A stretch of 64,000 nucleotides of DNA, taken from positions 496,001 through 560,000 of the forward strand of contig JAHBBC010000020.1 of NCBI GenBank assembly GCA_019915015.1, in the 5' to 3' direction. The DNA is from Auriscalpium vulgare. Lineage: Eukaryota > Basidiomycota > Agaricomycetes > Russulales > Auriscalpiaceae. The notes under the pieces are model-generated. The model was not told the origin of the DNA. It was given only the letters and a program-made list of their open reading frames with translations, and did no database searches. The translations under genes and the position numbers were made by a program. This document shows, piece after piece, positions 37,062 to 49,137 of this stretch; within the stretch, counting starts at the first letter, position 1, and every line of letters starts with the position of its first letter.

Positions 37062-38747
37062 TTACCTAGAAGTAAGATGGGTTAGAAGCAGTGATCGACA
37101 AGGAGGGGAGGATACGTACATAAGGATGAAGAGTAGATGTCGAAGGAAACCGTCGCGTCGGTGACCTTTTCGGAAGGGTGATTCCAATACGCGACGTGCC
37201 GTCTCCATGGACTGTCTCCCGACGCACCAGTCCATGCGGCTCCGGGTGGTCGAAGTCTAGCTCCTGCTCCTCCTTTCTACGCCCGATCTCCACGTCGCTG
37301 GGTATATACCCAGGCGCCGGCTCGCCTCCAGTAGCGAACGCCTCCATACCCGCCACGGACGAGCGCGCCGTGTGCGGGTGCCCCGGTGTCGTCGCCTGCG
37401 GGTGCCCCGGCGTCGTTGGCGGCGACGCTGGCACGTAGAACGCGGGAGACGGCCTCGACGAGTGCGGGGAGTGGAATTTTGGCGAGACGGGCGGCAAAAG
37501 CGATGCCGTGCCGGTCGACGGCGCCTTGTGCCGGTACCCGGCCTCTTTCGTGACGGAGCGGGGGAAGAATATCAAGAGCGTGATGGAAGAGGAGATAAAC
37601 TGGCCTATGGCGGAGATCATGAGAAGGAAGTCAGCCCAGAATCTGTGACATAGTCGGTGTCAGTATGACATGACATGCGCCGATGCACGCAAACATTGCT
37701 TACTGCTTCTGGCTGATGGGGTGGGAGCCTCGAATCCCGTCGGCGGCGAGAACGAGGAGCGGTACGGTGGCTGCAAACCTGAAGAGCATGCGGACGAGCT
37801 ATCTCGTGACGTCAGCGGCGGTGCGATACCGTGTGTGGATGTCCCGACATACGTTCAGCTCGTAGAATGTGGAGAGGCGGACGACGACGTCGGGGTCTGC
37901 GCCTTCAGATTTAACGTGCCGCAGGAAGCCGGGAAAGCGGAAGAGGACATAGAGAAAGAAGACGTTTGTGACCGTCGATGCTAGCGCGCCGACGAGGAAG
38001 ATCCACGCGTCAATTGTGTCGAGGTCGTGTCGGGCAATAAGAGCCGTCAGCGGCATGCCCAAGACGGAGCTCACGCAGCTGCAATACCAGAGACGATATT
38101 CCCAGCTGCTAAACCACTCGCCCTTGTCTGGGCCCTGGTCCAGAAGGAAGAGCCAGAAAGCGAGCTCTTCGAAGTGGGTAACCCTGCGGGTTGTCAGCGT
38201 GACCGCTGCGGGATAGACATTTTCCACGCACTGTTCTGACGACCATGCGATACTGAAGATGAAAGAGAGTCCGAGGAGCAAATGCTGGTGTGATAATGAC
38301 CATAAAGTCGCGGGTCGGGGAACTATCTTGCGGTCGCCCAAGAGGATGAAACCTGCGGACCATCAAGATTCAATGCACGCGCCGTCAAGATCGAAGGAGC
38401 ACACACCTTCCCGGAACTTCACCACTGTCATCCCAACGCTAAACACCACCAGCAACGGCACACTCAGGAAATACGAGTACTGAGAAAAGCGGGGTCAGCG
38501 TGGAGATAAGCAGACAGCTCGGGTACTGACGGTCATAATTCGCTTAAATGCGCCAGGTTGTCGCCCAGCGTTCCAGCGCAGACATTGAAACCGGTCGTAG
38601 CTCCATAGATGGTAAACGAAGAAGGCGAGAAACTGAAAGAAGGCGAGATTCAACCGTGTGATACAGAGGAAATTTGAGAAGATAACGACGCACCAGGCAT
38701 GCGAGAATCGCCCACAAGAGATAGGCAGTGGGAGAACCGTTGCTCAT
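37062..38747 (-). CDS. conserved basidiomycete multi-spanning membrane protein, function unknown
   Basis: ATG at 38745-38747 (MSNGSPTAYLLWAILAC), several short introns. Hydrophobic helices: LLWAILAC, YSYFLSVPLLVVFSVGM, LLLGLSFIFSIAWS, FEELAFWLFLL, YCSCVSSVLGMPLTALI, AWIFLVGALASTVTNVFFLYVLF and FLLMISAIGQFISSSITLLIFF. That makes about seven, followed by a Pro/Ser/Thr-rich cytosolic-looking tail with TPGHPQATTPGHPH repeats. DRFQCLRWN and EGADPDVVVRLSTFYELN are short blocks I associate with an uncharacterised family common in Agaricomycetes. The end is either TGA/TAA near 37066 by read-through or, after a 3'-terminal intron (GTACGT...CTTCTAG), TAA at 37062-37064. No enzymatic motif is visible. 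Confidence 0.72.
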
Positions 38748-39731
38748 GAGAGCCGGGGCGGTGAGAACTCCAGGTTTGCGAAGAGTATGCGACCCTAGAG
38801 GGCGGGAGGAAGATGCGGGAGGTGGTGGTCGGCGTCAGGAACAGCCTGCTGTAAACCTTTGTAAACCCCGCACATCTTGGCTTTTTTTTGGGTCTCACGT
38901 TTGTCCCTTGCGCCCTCTTTCAGCCTCGTCCCTGGGGCAGTCCTCCGGTGGACGGCCACCTCGATATACATTCAGCGGTCCACAATTGACCCACAGCTTG
39001 ATGGGCGAGGGTATTTTTGACTTTTCGAGTCCGACGCGATCGAACGAGCACTGGGCGCCCCGGATGTCGGACTGCTGCAACTCAAGTGTTCCGACGATCA
39101 GAAGCAGCTCCTGATTTGTGTAGTTCAGAGCTCGGAGCTTTCGATATTGTGCGGGGCAGTAAGCATTTTTTTCGGGCAGCTACTGCAGAAGACACTCAAC
39201 TCGTGCCCAAGTTCTCCGGCGCAACCATCATCTCAGTCCTCCATTGCATCAACACGGCCTCCCCCTCCCTTTCGCACACGAAAGATGGCCGATGCTGTCC
39301 TACCGGTGACTGGGCATCCCCTAATCTAAATCTTTCGTCCCAACAGTGGCCTTGCATGGTGGCCGGGCGAACTCATTTTGCTTCGAATCACGTGACGTGA
39401 TAGGAACAACGGATCCGCGGGATCGTATCTTGCCTCGTTTCGCCTCCTGGTTGGTTGGTTCCTCAGATCATCACCACGGCACGAACGGGCTCCCGGCAGT
39501 GATGACCAGTCCCGATGGGAAGCAGGGCCAGGCACGTTGAACCCATCACAATCTGAGGACTGAGCTCAGGTCTTGACCGGACGCGCAGCCCAGACTGGAG
39601 CTACCGTTCGACATACACTCACTCAAGCTCCCATAAACACAGACTGGATATAACGTTGAACGTTGAAGCTCTTTACTTGTATTGGTCACACGACGAAATA
39701 CATCCCGCACCCTGTCCTCGCCCGTATCTAT
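38748..39731. other. intergenic, no gene supported
   Basis: Upstream region of the membrane-protein gene and 3' flank of the pseudouridine synthase gene. A plus-strand frame at 39017-39400 has no family signs. Confidence 0.45.
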
Positions 39732-41897
39732 CTAGCTCCTCTCCCAATCCCATTCCGCCGCCGCCCACTCAGGCATCTCCGTCTCGAACACCCCCAAGCT
39801 CGTCGTATAGCGCAGCGCGTGCAAGAAAATATACAGCTTCTCCGGCGGCGGGTCCGGGTGCAAAGGCAGGTAGCACTCCTCGCAGTACAGCGCGCCGTCG
39901 TTCTGCTCCTGTACTTTCACCTGCGCGTCCGCCTGCTTGGCGCGCAGCGCGGGCGTCGGCGCGTCGGGGAGCGGCGGAATGCTAACGGCCGGAGAAGGCG
40001 CTGGGTTCTGAGAGGGGTCGAGCAGCTCGAGTGCTTCGGCTTCGGTAAGCTGGGGTGGAGACGGGGACGGATCCGGGGGCGTATCGGAGGCGGAGGCTAT
40101 GATCGGCGCTCCCGACGTGCTGCCAGGTTCTGCTGTGTAACTCGGCCCGCCACGAAGACGCTTGCTTTGAGGAGGTAATGGCCGGACCTTGATGCCCTTG
40201 GGATGCAGGGCGCCCTTGGCTTTGAACACGACGTCGCGCCAGCGAGACCAGTCTTCATCTTCGTCCTAGCAATCAAGCAGCATGAGTATCTAAAAAGTGA
40301 CAATCGCCGTACACATACCTTCATGTTCCGCAGGCGCGTGATGACACCGACGGCCTCCGCCGACAAAGGAACGGGAGATCCCATCCCTATATCATGCCCA
40401 GTTTCCCGAGGCAGAAGTTTCGGACGTGCGTCGGCTTCACTCTGGTCGGTGTTCCCATCACCGGTGGGTGCTGGAGACAGCAGTTCGGGATTTGAACCGT
40501 CTTGTAGATGAGGCGGGGGAACGGGCGCTGAGCGGTCTTCTGAAGGTGTAGTGTCTATGCCACCCCTTCCAAGGTTCGGACCCTACTCAGATATATTCAC
40601 ATTGGCGAGAATGAAGGTCCATTGGCGCTGCAGCTCACCCAAATTCGTGTTTCAGAGTAGACCGGGTCGTTGGCAACCGGAAAACCGAGAAATTGCAGGT
40701 GAACACGAATTTGATGGGCTAAGATGCGAGTCAGAAACCGCAAGAATAAATTGATGGGTACTGACAGCGGCCGGTCAAAGGTCGACCTGTTCTTGTCAAC
40801 GCGTCAGATAGGTGAAAAATGGGGAAGTTAGGTGTACAAACAGTGAAGGACACTGCTATTAGTATTTGCATCGTAACGCAGACGCGTAAAGATCGTCTTG
40901 GCGTGCTAAAAGCATGATAGTACACCTCGGCGCTCGGCGGAATAGAAAAGACGAACCTTGCCATCTGGATGGACGATATTCAGGCCCATTTGGCGGTCCA
41001 CAGTCAGCAATGGCTCCTCGACGATGGTCTCCCCCCTATGTTCAAGATCAACGACAACGTAGTCGCAGTGAGCAAGTGAACGCACTCTGGGAACTGCCCT
41101 GAGCAGCGCGCAATATACTCCTTCTTTACACCTCCTGCTAAGAACTCCTCAGATAGGGTGCGAGCGCGTTGAGACGAGAGCCCTATGATCATCAAGCCAG
41201 ATGTAAGACGATCGAGGCGATTCACAGCTGCAGAAATTCGGATTGAGCAGGTGACAATGCCGAATACCATCAGGCACGTACTGTAGACTTTTTCGTAGCT
41301 GAAGTCTCGCTGCAATATCTCTACGAGTGAGAGATAGAAGTAGCGACCTGTCGCATGAACCGGCTAAAGATGCATGAGGACGTAGAGGATTGTGTATGTG
41401 AGAGCACGTACGATGCTGCCCGGTTTGTCGATTACAATGAATTCTCTCTCCCGGTCTTCGTGCAAAATTCTGACAGGCGTCGACGTCACAGGAGGTTCGT
41501 GGCGATGGACAATATTCCTGCGGGTCTCCATCAGGGTGGTGCAAAAACGCTCAATCGCGTGAACGCACTCTAATCGGTCTCCATTGCGGACAATGGTGCC
41601 AGGCAACGCGACCTTGCCATTTACTGTCGTCACACCCGATTCCAAAGCATACCGCTGGGATCAAAGTTGTCACTCACTATCCGAAGATATAAATCAATTG
41701 GGCCAAAGACGCACATAGTATTCCACCGAACGATCTCTGAACTCCGTTGACACGATCTCTAAAATCTCCCTGTCGTACCACCGCCCCTTCGCCATCGTAG
41801 TGTACGGGAACCAATATGGAGCGATTTTTCTCAACCCCTGGCGCGTCGGTGGAGCTTTCGAGGGCGCGGCTTCGGGAGCCATAGCGGCGAGGATCAT
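39732..41897 (-). CDS. PUS9: tRNA pseudouridine synthase, RluA/Pus9 type
   Basis: Several exons; the first (41715-41897) starts [10 protein letters not shown] and contains [11 protein letters not shown]...[21 protein letters not shown] sequence typical of Pus9/Rib2 pseudouridine synthases. Exon 2 (top 41654) gives an S4-like segment [27 protein letters not shown] and PVHATGRYF follow, then the catalytic motif [15 protein letters not shown], whose second Asp is the essential residue. [20 protein letters not shown] is also present, and a C-terminal Pro-rich extension ends with [27 protein letters not shown], as in Pus9. The enzyme converts U32 to pseudouridine in tRNAs. A longer N terminus from an ATG at 42026 is possible and would suit a mitochondrial form; I prefer 41897. 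Confidence 0.85.
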
Positions 41898-42029
41898 GCG
41901 GCGAAAGACGTGTCGAAACTGCTCGGCAGGCGGGAGGAGGATGAGCGGGAGATGGACCTTGTTGGTGTAGAACACGGGGTACGGAGACGCCAGCTTGCTT
42001 TGAAGGATAGTGAAGATCCTCAACATGCA

Positions 42030-42709
42030 GTTAGCATGGATCTGAGTCAATGGAAAATTGAGTGCGATTCAGCGTGAACACGAGTCATTACAGTAGCAGA
42101 GGGGAAAACTGGGCCGTAGGGTTGATATGGACCCGCCTTCTCGCTTCAGGCGTCAAATGCACGCGGCATTGACTTCCCAGCCAAGTCGAGAAATATGTCA
42201 AGAGCATGCAAGGGCCAGAGAACGTCTTCACCGTTGTCTGTGAAGCTCACCAGAAAATAGGTCGTCCAGCACTGGAATGTGGTATGAGGCCCTTGAAAAC
42301 CTCGCGGCAGCCTCGGCAAACGATATTCCCAGAAGTTACAGGGTAAGGGGATGAAACTAGAAGTGCGGGGAGATGCAAAGGCTTCAAGTTAAGTACGGTG
42401 TGAGTTGGCGGCAGAGAATTTGACAGTGTTCGAGGTCCTCCATTTTACGAACAGAGTTTGCGGGGTCTTGCGCGCGGCAGGCTGCCGCAGCAAGCCAGTC
42501 TAGCACATCCTACAGTACATATTCAGTAGCTAGAAGTCGAAGTACAGCGACACCGCATCTCAGCGGCCTTGTCCTCTGTTGTATTTTTATTTTCTGAAAT
42601 TTCCAAGAACTCATCGACTAAGTATATCGATGCGTTCTCTGGGTTCTACACGAGGGGAGATGGAAAAAATGCACAAGGTGTGGCATGAATTTCGGCTTCG
42701 GGAGCACAC
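42030..42709. other. intergenic, no gene supported
   Basis: Comparatively AT-rich; 3' flank of the VQKGDV-family gene A and 5' flank of the pseudouridine synthase gene. Nothing else seen. Confidence 0.5.
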
Positions 42710-43348
42710 TTAGAAGGTGTGCAGATAGTCGCCGAGGAAGGCGCTAGCGATGCTGGTGACGGCGATCGCAGTGGACCCGTAGCCCAGCGCGGCAGCGACA
42801 TTGGCCGCGAGGCCCGCCGCCTTCGAGGCGAGCGCGGTCTCCAGGAAGCGGTGCTGTGCGTTCAATCAGAATGGTGCACTAGACTGGCCGAATAGAGAGG
42901 TTAATACCTGGTACGGCTTGCGGGACTCCTCGTGTAAAACGACGAAACGCTGCTCGCCGCCGCTGTTCTTCTGCCCGTACTGGAACTTGTCGTCGATGGT
43001 CAATTCGTAGGCTATCCACGTGTGTACATCAGTAAATGAGATGGTGCAGCGCAACGAATCCTCACCGCCGCTCGGGGTCTTGTGGGCAACACTGCCAAGG
43101 TGAGCGTCGTTGAACCACTCGGCCTCGATGAAGATCGGGACATCGCCGTCTGTGCGAAAGCAGAGTAAGCAGCGAGCAAGGGTGTTCATCGGACAGGAGC
43201 GCCAACCACGGGTCTTGTTCTGCACGATGATCGGGACGTAGTCCGCGGTGCGCTGGCGCATGCTCTGCGACCACTTGAGCGTGACGCGGGGCTGCGCGGC
43301 GGACCCGGGGCTCGGGATGATGAGGACGTCGCCTTTCTGAACGGGCAT
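42710..43348 (-). CDS. VQKGDV-family protein, gene A (unrecognised family)
   Basis: Exons 43207-43348, 43066-43149, 42908-43011 and 42710-42853 give 157 residues. The N-terminal two thirds look like a beta-rich domain: PVQKGDVLIIPSPG, TADYVPIIVQNKT, DVPIFIEAEWFNDAHLGSVAHKT, AYELTIDDKFQYGQKN and GEQRFVVLHEESRKPYQ. The last exon is an Ala/Gly-rich amphipathic segment ending GDYLHTF. No signal peptide, membrane anchor or cysteine framework. Exon lengths 142-84-104-144 and phases 1, 1, 0 are shared with genes B-E. It is almost identical, introns included, to gene C (51500), which lies in the opposite orientation. A TATA box (43431-43437) and two copies of the promoter element lie upstream. Function unknown; a cytoplasmic lectin-like or defence protein is only a guess. 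Confidence 0.75.
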
Positions 43349-43430
43349 TGTGAGATACGTGTAAAGCGGTAAGGAGGTGTGAGTAGATCGTGTTCGAGTG
43401 AACTGACGCTTTGTCGTGGAGCTGTAGGGC

Positions 43431-43437
43431 CTTTATA
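43431..43437 (-). promoter_or_regulatory. TATA box of gene A
   Basis: GCGTATAAAGGC on the minus strand, 83-89 bases before the ATG; the same GCGTATAAA(A)GG(C/T) context precedes genes B, C and E. Confidence 0.6.
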
Positions 43438-43498
43438 CGCCTGCTGTGCAGGCAAGAGAAACGGCATAGCTTAGGGCGGACCGACACGGCGTTCAAGG

Positions 43499-43688
43499 AA
43501 GAACGGCCTAGTATCCTGTGGAAGTGCAGCGGCGTCCGGAAATACGACATGTCCGGGAGGGCCGACAGCGCATAGTGAGCCACAAAAGGAGCCTCCTTGT
43601 TGAAGAACGGCGTAGGATCCTATGGAATCCCAGCGGCGTCCGGAAATACGACATGTCCGGGAGGGCTGACAGCGCATAGTGAGCCACA
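43499..43688 (-). promoter_or_regulatory. tandemly duplicated CCGGAC promoter module of gene A
   Basis: Two copies of an ~86-bp module 104 bases apart (43499-43584 and 43603-43688). On the minus strand each reads TGTGGCTCACTATGCGCTGTC, then CCGGACATGTCGTATTTCCGGAC and GCCGCTG. The two CCGGAC boxes are 17 nt apart. The same paired boxes stand before genes B, D and E, weakly before C, and before a relic at 50895. Confidence 0.65.
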
Positions 43689-43699
43689 CAACACACATA

Positions 43700-44923
43700 A
43701 GTACGGGCTCTAGGCTCCATAGAAAAACGCCTTCAAATTATTTGGGGCGCCCGTTCACGTCACAAAAACGCCGCGCGATGATATACGGAGGAGGACAATG
43801 GCCATCCGTCCTGTGTTTGTGTACGTATCTTCGCCTAGGTACTGAGTTGATAAAGCGGATATGGCAGTGAGTCAGAAAGACTGTCAGAAGTGAGCTGGGG
43901 CAAGACTGAAAGAACCGGAGAGCATAGCAGGCGGCTTCAACTCACGATATCAATTTCCGGAACTACTCAGCGCACAGGCGCTGTTTTAATCTCTTCATTC
44001 CAGAAGACCACTTACATTAGCAATGCAGGCGAATATGTTTCCTGAGTTCGCCGCTCCGTGTCACGATGGGGTGTACAACGTCTACCCCGTACCTGCAGCG
44101 TCCATCGCCAAGAACGAGCGCCAGCGGGCCTCGTTCAGCAGCTGATCCTCCCAGAGGAGCGTGCCCCGTGGATGAGCCTAACATTCGACAGAGACGAGTA
44201 TGAGTGGCGACTATGAGGAAGGGTACAGGACTCGGAGCAGCAGGGCGAGGATGGCGTACTACAAGCGTACTAGATGCTGTTGGCGTGGTGAGAAGAAGAA
44301 CGGGATCCGGATGGCGGGCGCTTGAACGCGCGCTTCCCGTTCGACGCCGTACTGCTTGCCGCCGCGGGATTCTGGTATTGTCAGCTCATAGGCTGCACAT
44401 GCGTGTGCTTAGTCTCCGGCGACAGATAAGCGACATAGCTCGAGGCTGGTCGTTACAGTGTGGAAGAAAGGCCCCGTGGACGTACAGCGGCTGACAGCGC
44501 ATAATGAGCCACAGAGCACGCTTGATGTCAAGGTGAGGCCACGCACTGGCCACGCGGCCGTGCAATACATATTGGCGCTTGAGTAGAGCTGGGGTGACCT
44601 GCAGTGGTGCAGAGGAGGCATTTCCCTGTAGCAGGTCGTTCGCAATTGGGTAGCAGCCGGGCACCAGAGACATCACGTTGTCCTCTCAACTGAAACGACA
44701 CACCCCCTACCTCATTATGATCGGATGAAGGATACGAGACAGAACGGATGAGAAGTAAATGAGCGATTCATAGTTCAAGCTCAAGCTCAAGTTCAGTGGC
44801 CAGCGAGGCGGCCGGCTTGCCTCGAGCTCGGCTGAGTCAGCATTCGCGCCTTGCCAATACGAACCGCCTCATGCCTCTTGCACTCCGCCACCTCCTCGCT
44901 CTGCGCGAGCACAATCTCTAACT
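43700..44923. other. intergenic with a promoter-module relic and an inverted match to 48370-48430
   Basis: 44461-44513 resembles the outer part of the gene A promoter module (CAGCGGCTGACAGCGCATAATGAGCCACAG), with the CCGGAC core deleted. 43975-44036 (GCACAGGCGCTG...CATTAGCAATG) is an inverted copy of 48370-48430. No protein-coding gene seen. The stretch 44700-44923 is CWC15 leader and is inverted-duplicated near 50113-50400. Confidence 0.5.
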
Positions 44924-45932
44924 ATGTCTACCGCCCATAGGCCAACATGGGACCCCGCACAAGCCAAGGATGTGAAAGGCGGCTCGCGCCAGTTCTCTGT
45001 GCGCGACATGGCTGCGCACACGAAGCTCAAATTCAGGTGAGCCTTTCTGCCCTCGAATCTCTGCATATGCTCATCTGTGCTCACGCAGACAACCTGGGCA
45101 AACATCTGTCGATGAGGTGTCAAAACGGGACCTCCGCGCAGACTTGCTCGCCGCGGAGGCCGAAGCGCGCGCTCGCAAGCGCAAGGCGAACGGCTTGCCT
45201 GCGGAAGAACCGTCGTCGTCAGCACCAGCAGCCATTACCGCGGGCGACGAGGAAAGCAACAAGCGGCGGAAGCTTTTGCAGGATGCTTTGGAGCTGGACA
45301 AGGACGACGATAGTGACGAGGAGGACGAGGACGGGAGCAAGAAGGGCGGGGAGGATGGGGAGAAGGCGAAGGATGGCAGGTGCGTAACTCCCAGTCTTGC
45401 ATTTTGCAACGCTAGCTCATGACTCTGTCGGGATGCAGTGACGATGACGACGATTCCGACGAGGAAGAGGACGACACCGCCGAGCTTCTGCGCGAGCTCG
45501 AGAAAATCAAGCGCGAGCGGGCTGCAGAGAAGGCGCGCCAAGAGGCAGAGACGAGCGCTGTTTCCGAGGCGGAGCGTGAGGCGCAAATTGCCACTGCGAA
45601 CCCGCTCATGAACCTTGCTGCCGCGCTGGGGCAAGCGCCCGGCGTGAACACTACCGCCCCCGGCACCTTTGCCGTCAAGCGGAGATGGGACGATGGTGCG
45701 TGCTCGCCTCACTGTGCTGTCTCGATGAGATGAGACTGAGATGAGACATTGACGTTGGCGCGTAGACCTGATCTTCAAGAACCAGGCGGTCGCGGACAAA
45801 GACAAGCCGAAGGGTCAGTTCGTGAACGATTTGCTACGGACAGAATTCCATAAGTGCGTGCTCTGGCCCATTTTGCAAGCCTCCGCGCTAACATCCGATC
45901 GCAGGAAATTCATGGCGCGGTTTGTCAAGTAG
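44924..45932 (+). CDS. CWC15: spliceosome-associated protein Cwc15 (Cwf15)
   Basis: Exons 44924-45036, 45089-45379, 45439-45695, 45766-45853 and 45905-45932 give 258 residues with phases closed. N terminus STAHRPTWDPAQAKDVKGG and the QFSVRDMAAHTKLKFR block are diagnostic. The middle is acidic with a long helical stretch (DDTAELLRELEKIKRERAAEKA). The C terminus RRWDDDLIFKNQAV...FVNDLLRTEFHKKFMARFVK is the conserved signature of the family. Cwc15 is a nuclear component of the NineTeen/Cdc5-associated spliceosome core. A broken, inverted copy lies at 49138-50112. Confidence 0.93.
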
Positions 45933-46860
45933 TCTGTCTGTCAATTAGCATCATTCTCCTCTGTGTCCGTGCAAGCTGTCCCCACAGAACACATGCCACA
46001 CAAAGTCCGAGTTGAGTACCGCCCTACGTGCCACATTAGAGCGTTTTCGAAACAACTTCTGCGGCCCAACGTTTGGTTCGCCAAGCAGCTCCAAACTCAT
46101 CGCTCAAATAGTCTCTAACAGGCTCTTGTCAGTGGTTAATCCGGTGTACGAGGTGGGGCTGCTGCAGAAGTGGTTTCGAGAACGGTTTATTCTGGGCTTG
46201 TCAGTTGCTTGGTTGGGGTCAACACGCAAACTCGCGCCCCTCTCTGCACGAACCGTGAGGGCGCGCCGTCTTTGCTGTCAGCCCGGTGGCCTTACCTCCG
46301 GTTGCCCTTGCTGATTTCGATAGGCACGCGCTCAACAGGGCAACTGCTGGACCGGATCTCGACCGTGGCCGACATGTTGGCGCCTGCAATGGCGACCAGG
46401 CATCCGGAGCATCGAGTGCGATGGCTGCCTAGAGAGGAAGGTAAATACTGCGGACAAGTCATAGAGACCGAGCCAAACGTCGTGCATTGCAGCGTGGCAG
46501 AGACCGACGGACCCCGGCTGCGGCGACGCTCTGTGGAGAACAATCTGAACGAGTATGGCGAAAATGAAGACAAGACAGAGGCGCGCAATGATGGCAAGTA
46601 GGTGAGCGATGTTCGCATCTTGTGAGGTAAAGATGCTGAAGACAGTATGTCCATTGCGGGTGTCGGACGCAGCGACGCTCGAATTGTCCAACGTTTTATG
46701 CATCGTCTGCACTCGTCGAAAGGCACACCCACGGCAATGTCTTTTGTGCTGCCAGAATGGGCTGGTGGTCATTCGACGAGCTGATGCAGGTCCATCGAAC
46801 GAAGCCGACAAATTTACTCCTGTATGCTCTATGGCGCCCTTTCAATGCACCGTTCATGCA
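45933..46860. other. intergenic, no gene supported
   Basis: 3' flank of CWC15 and 5' region of gene B. Open frames on both strands show no family signal. Confidence 0.45.
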
Positions 46861-46973
46861 CGCTCCCGGACATGAGGAGTTTCCGAACGCCGCTGTACTT
46901 CTCTTGGACGCTGACTTCTTCCTCATTCGCCTTACCAATTCTTTCTCGCCTTGAATATGCAGCGTATAAAAGG
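46861..46973 (+). promoter_or_regulatory. promoter of gene B: paired CCGGAC/CCGAAC boxes and TATA box
   Basis: CCGGACATGAGGAGTTTCCG begins a paired element at about 46866 (second box CCGAAC, 17 nt on), followed by GCCGCTG. TATAAAAGG lies at 46965-46973, 90 bases before the ATG. Confidence 0.6.
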
Positions 46974-47062
46974 TCTTCGCCCGCAGAGCGAAAGGTCAGT
47001 TCGCTTGAACACAACTCACCCATACATATCCTCACTCTCGCCAGCTTTACACGTATCTCACA

Positions 47063-47707
47063 ATGGCCGTTCAGAAAGGGGACGTCCTCGTCATCCCGAG
47101 CCCCGCGCCCGCGGCGCCCCGCCTCACGATCACTTGGTCCCAGCTCGGCTCGCGCACCGCGGACTATGTCCCGCTTGTTGTTCAGAACAAGTCCCAGGGT
47201 CTGCACTCTCACCCGATGGAAACCCGCGCTCGCCGCTTACTCTGATTCTGTGCAGGCAACGCTGATGTCCCGATCTTCATCGAGGTTGAATGGTACACCG
47301 AAGCTTACCTTGCCGGTGTTGCCCACAAGACCGAGAGCGGCAGTGAGCCTTTGCTGCACTGTAACCTCTTATATGAGTTTGCTGAGTCACACGCGTGGCA
47401 GCCTATGAGTTGACCGTGGACGACAAGCTCCAGTACGGGCAGAAGAACGGCGGCGGCGATCAGCGCTTCGTCGTGTTCCACGACAAGTCCCGCAAGCCGT
47501 ACCAGGTATGTAATCCATGCATCCCCACCACCATTTTGCACCACTGATCGACGATCCCTGCAGCACCGCTTCCTGGAAACCGCGCTCGGCTCGACGGCTG
47601 CCGGGATCGCGACCAAAGTCGCTGGGGCGCTGGGCTACGGGTCTATTGCGGATGCGTCGAGCAACTTCGCGAAGAGCTTCATCGGGGATTACTTGCACAC
47701 TTTCTAA
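47063..47707 (+). CDS. VQKGDV-family protein, gene B
   Basis: Exons 47063-47198, 47256-47342, 47402-47505 and 47564-47707 give 156 residues. It starts AVQKGDVLVIPSPAPAAP, then TITWSQLGSRTADYVPLVVQNK, DVPIFIEVEWYTEAYLAGVA, YELTVDDKLQYGQKNGGGDQ and a C-terminal helix ending IGDYLHTF. Exon 1 is six bases shorter than in A and C. Intron phases are the same. It is the member standing alone between CWC15 and its inverted relic. Function unknown, as for gene A. Confidence 0.75.
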
Positions 47708-49137
47708 GCGTGCGCGCCCCACATGCCTCAGTGCTCACAGGGCCTCACCCGCAGCCCCGTTGCTGGACTCGAATGTTTTCAGATGGTTTGTAGAATCTCC
47801 AAAAATACGAAAATACGAAAAATAGGTGTGGAAGTTTGTCCGATGATTAGTCAGTTAGAGTAGATTGTATCATGTATGTTCTTGGATGCGATTTGAAGTT
47901 GTTTGTACTTTTGTTGTTCCGCAAATCTCACGATGACAGTGAGATCGAAGCCAGGCTGGGCAAGGCAACAATGGTTCCATGACTTTTTGCATAGCATACC
48001 TATTATCCAAAGACGTCAGGAGCGAAAGTGCCGTGGTATATATCCTGCTGACCATGGCCCAAATTCGTAAATAAGTATATCGTTACCGTAGGAAGCAAGT
48101 AGGAAGAGGCAGGAAGCGCGCGTGCAAGCGCCCGTCATCTGTTTTCCTCTCACCACGACACAGCCATCATGATCATCGCCCTACCCGTCATCTTTCTGTT
48201 GAGCGCTGGGTTTATCCACGGGGAACGCTCCTCTCGGAGGATAAGCCGCTGAATCGGAGGCCCGCTGGCGCTCGCGATGGACGCTGCAGCTACGGACTAG
48301 GGGTCGACAGTTGCACTTCCCATCGTGACCCGGAGCTTGACCGGGAGCGGTCAACTCAGGAGGCGTATTCACCTACATTGCTAATAAAAGTGGTCGTCTG
48401 GAATGAAGAGACGACAGCAGCGCCTGTGCGCGCCATGCACACGCTGCATGCAGGAAAAATATTCGCTGGTCATGCGTCGGCTCGAGAGTATTCCACTCAT
48501 TGCCGAAGTGGTGCCTACATGCGATGGGGAGTGAAAAGGACATTTAGAACAGCGCCGTCCTTCAGCGTTCCACGCTCTGAAAAGGACATACTTTGTTGAG
48601 CGACTTTACTTCACAAGAATGCAGTCATCGCTCACCGTCCGGTCGTTCACGCGCGCCTCTGTCTTGTCTTCTTTGCGACCACCGTGCTCAATCTGACCAT
48701 TCAGCACAGAGCACCGCGCCGCCGGGGCACGTCGCTCCGAGACATACACACCGCAAGCCTAATACAGCCGTAGCGTCTACTGCACACCTTCAGTCTTCAG
48801 GCAGCGCAGCGCATTTGAGGCGTGATCTATCTGGCCATGTTTGAACTCAGAGCACAAGCAGGTACACCTCTCAACAAGGCAGCCTGAGCGCGTCCCTGTC
48901 GAGGATGCGCTGCTAACCGGAGCTAAGGCCATGAGGCTGACAGCAACGACGACGTGCCCTCATAGGTCGCGCAGAGGGGCGCGAGTGATGACCCCGACCA
49001 AGCAACTGACATTTGACAAGCCCATAATGTGGCGCGCGTAGGGTGGCACCTGACTCGGACTGTGTGGCGAGCCGCATGTTCGGTGGGGGGCCAGCTTGCA
49101 CGGATACAGAGAAGAACGATGCTATATTGACAGACAG
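47708..49137. other. intergenic with inverted-repeat arm, no gene
   Basis: No supported frame. 48370-48430 is an inverted copy of 43975-44036, and 48684-48892 is one arm of an inverted repeat (see 51081-51272). Confidence 0.5.
48684..48892. repeat. inverted repeat, left arm
   Basis: From GTGCTCA at 48684 to about 48892, pairs with 51272-51081 read on the other strand (GCCGCCGGGGCACG, CTCCGAGACATACACACC, AGCGTCTACTGCACACCTTC are shared words). A further outward match (GCATGCAGGA) lies near 48445 and 51280. The arms flank the broken CWC15 copy. Confidence 0.65.

Noticed and set aside
40480..40510. T-arm-like GGTTCAAATCCCG on the minus strand
   Set aside because: It lies inside the coding extension of the pseudouridine synthase gene and does not fold as a tRNA.
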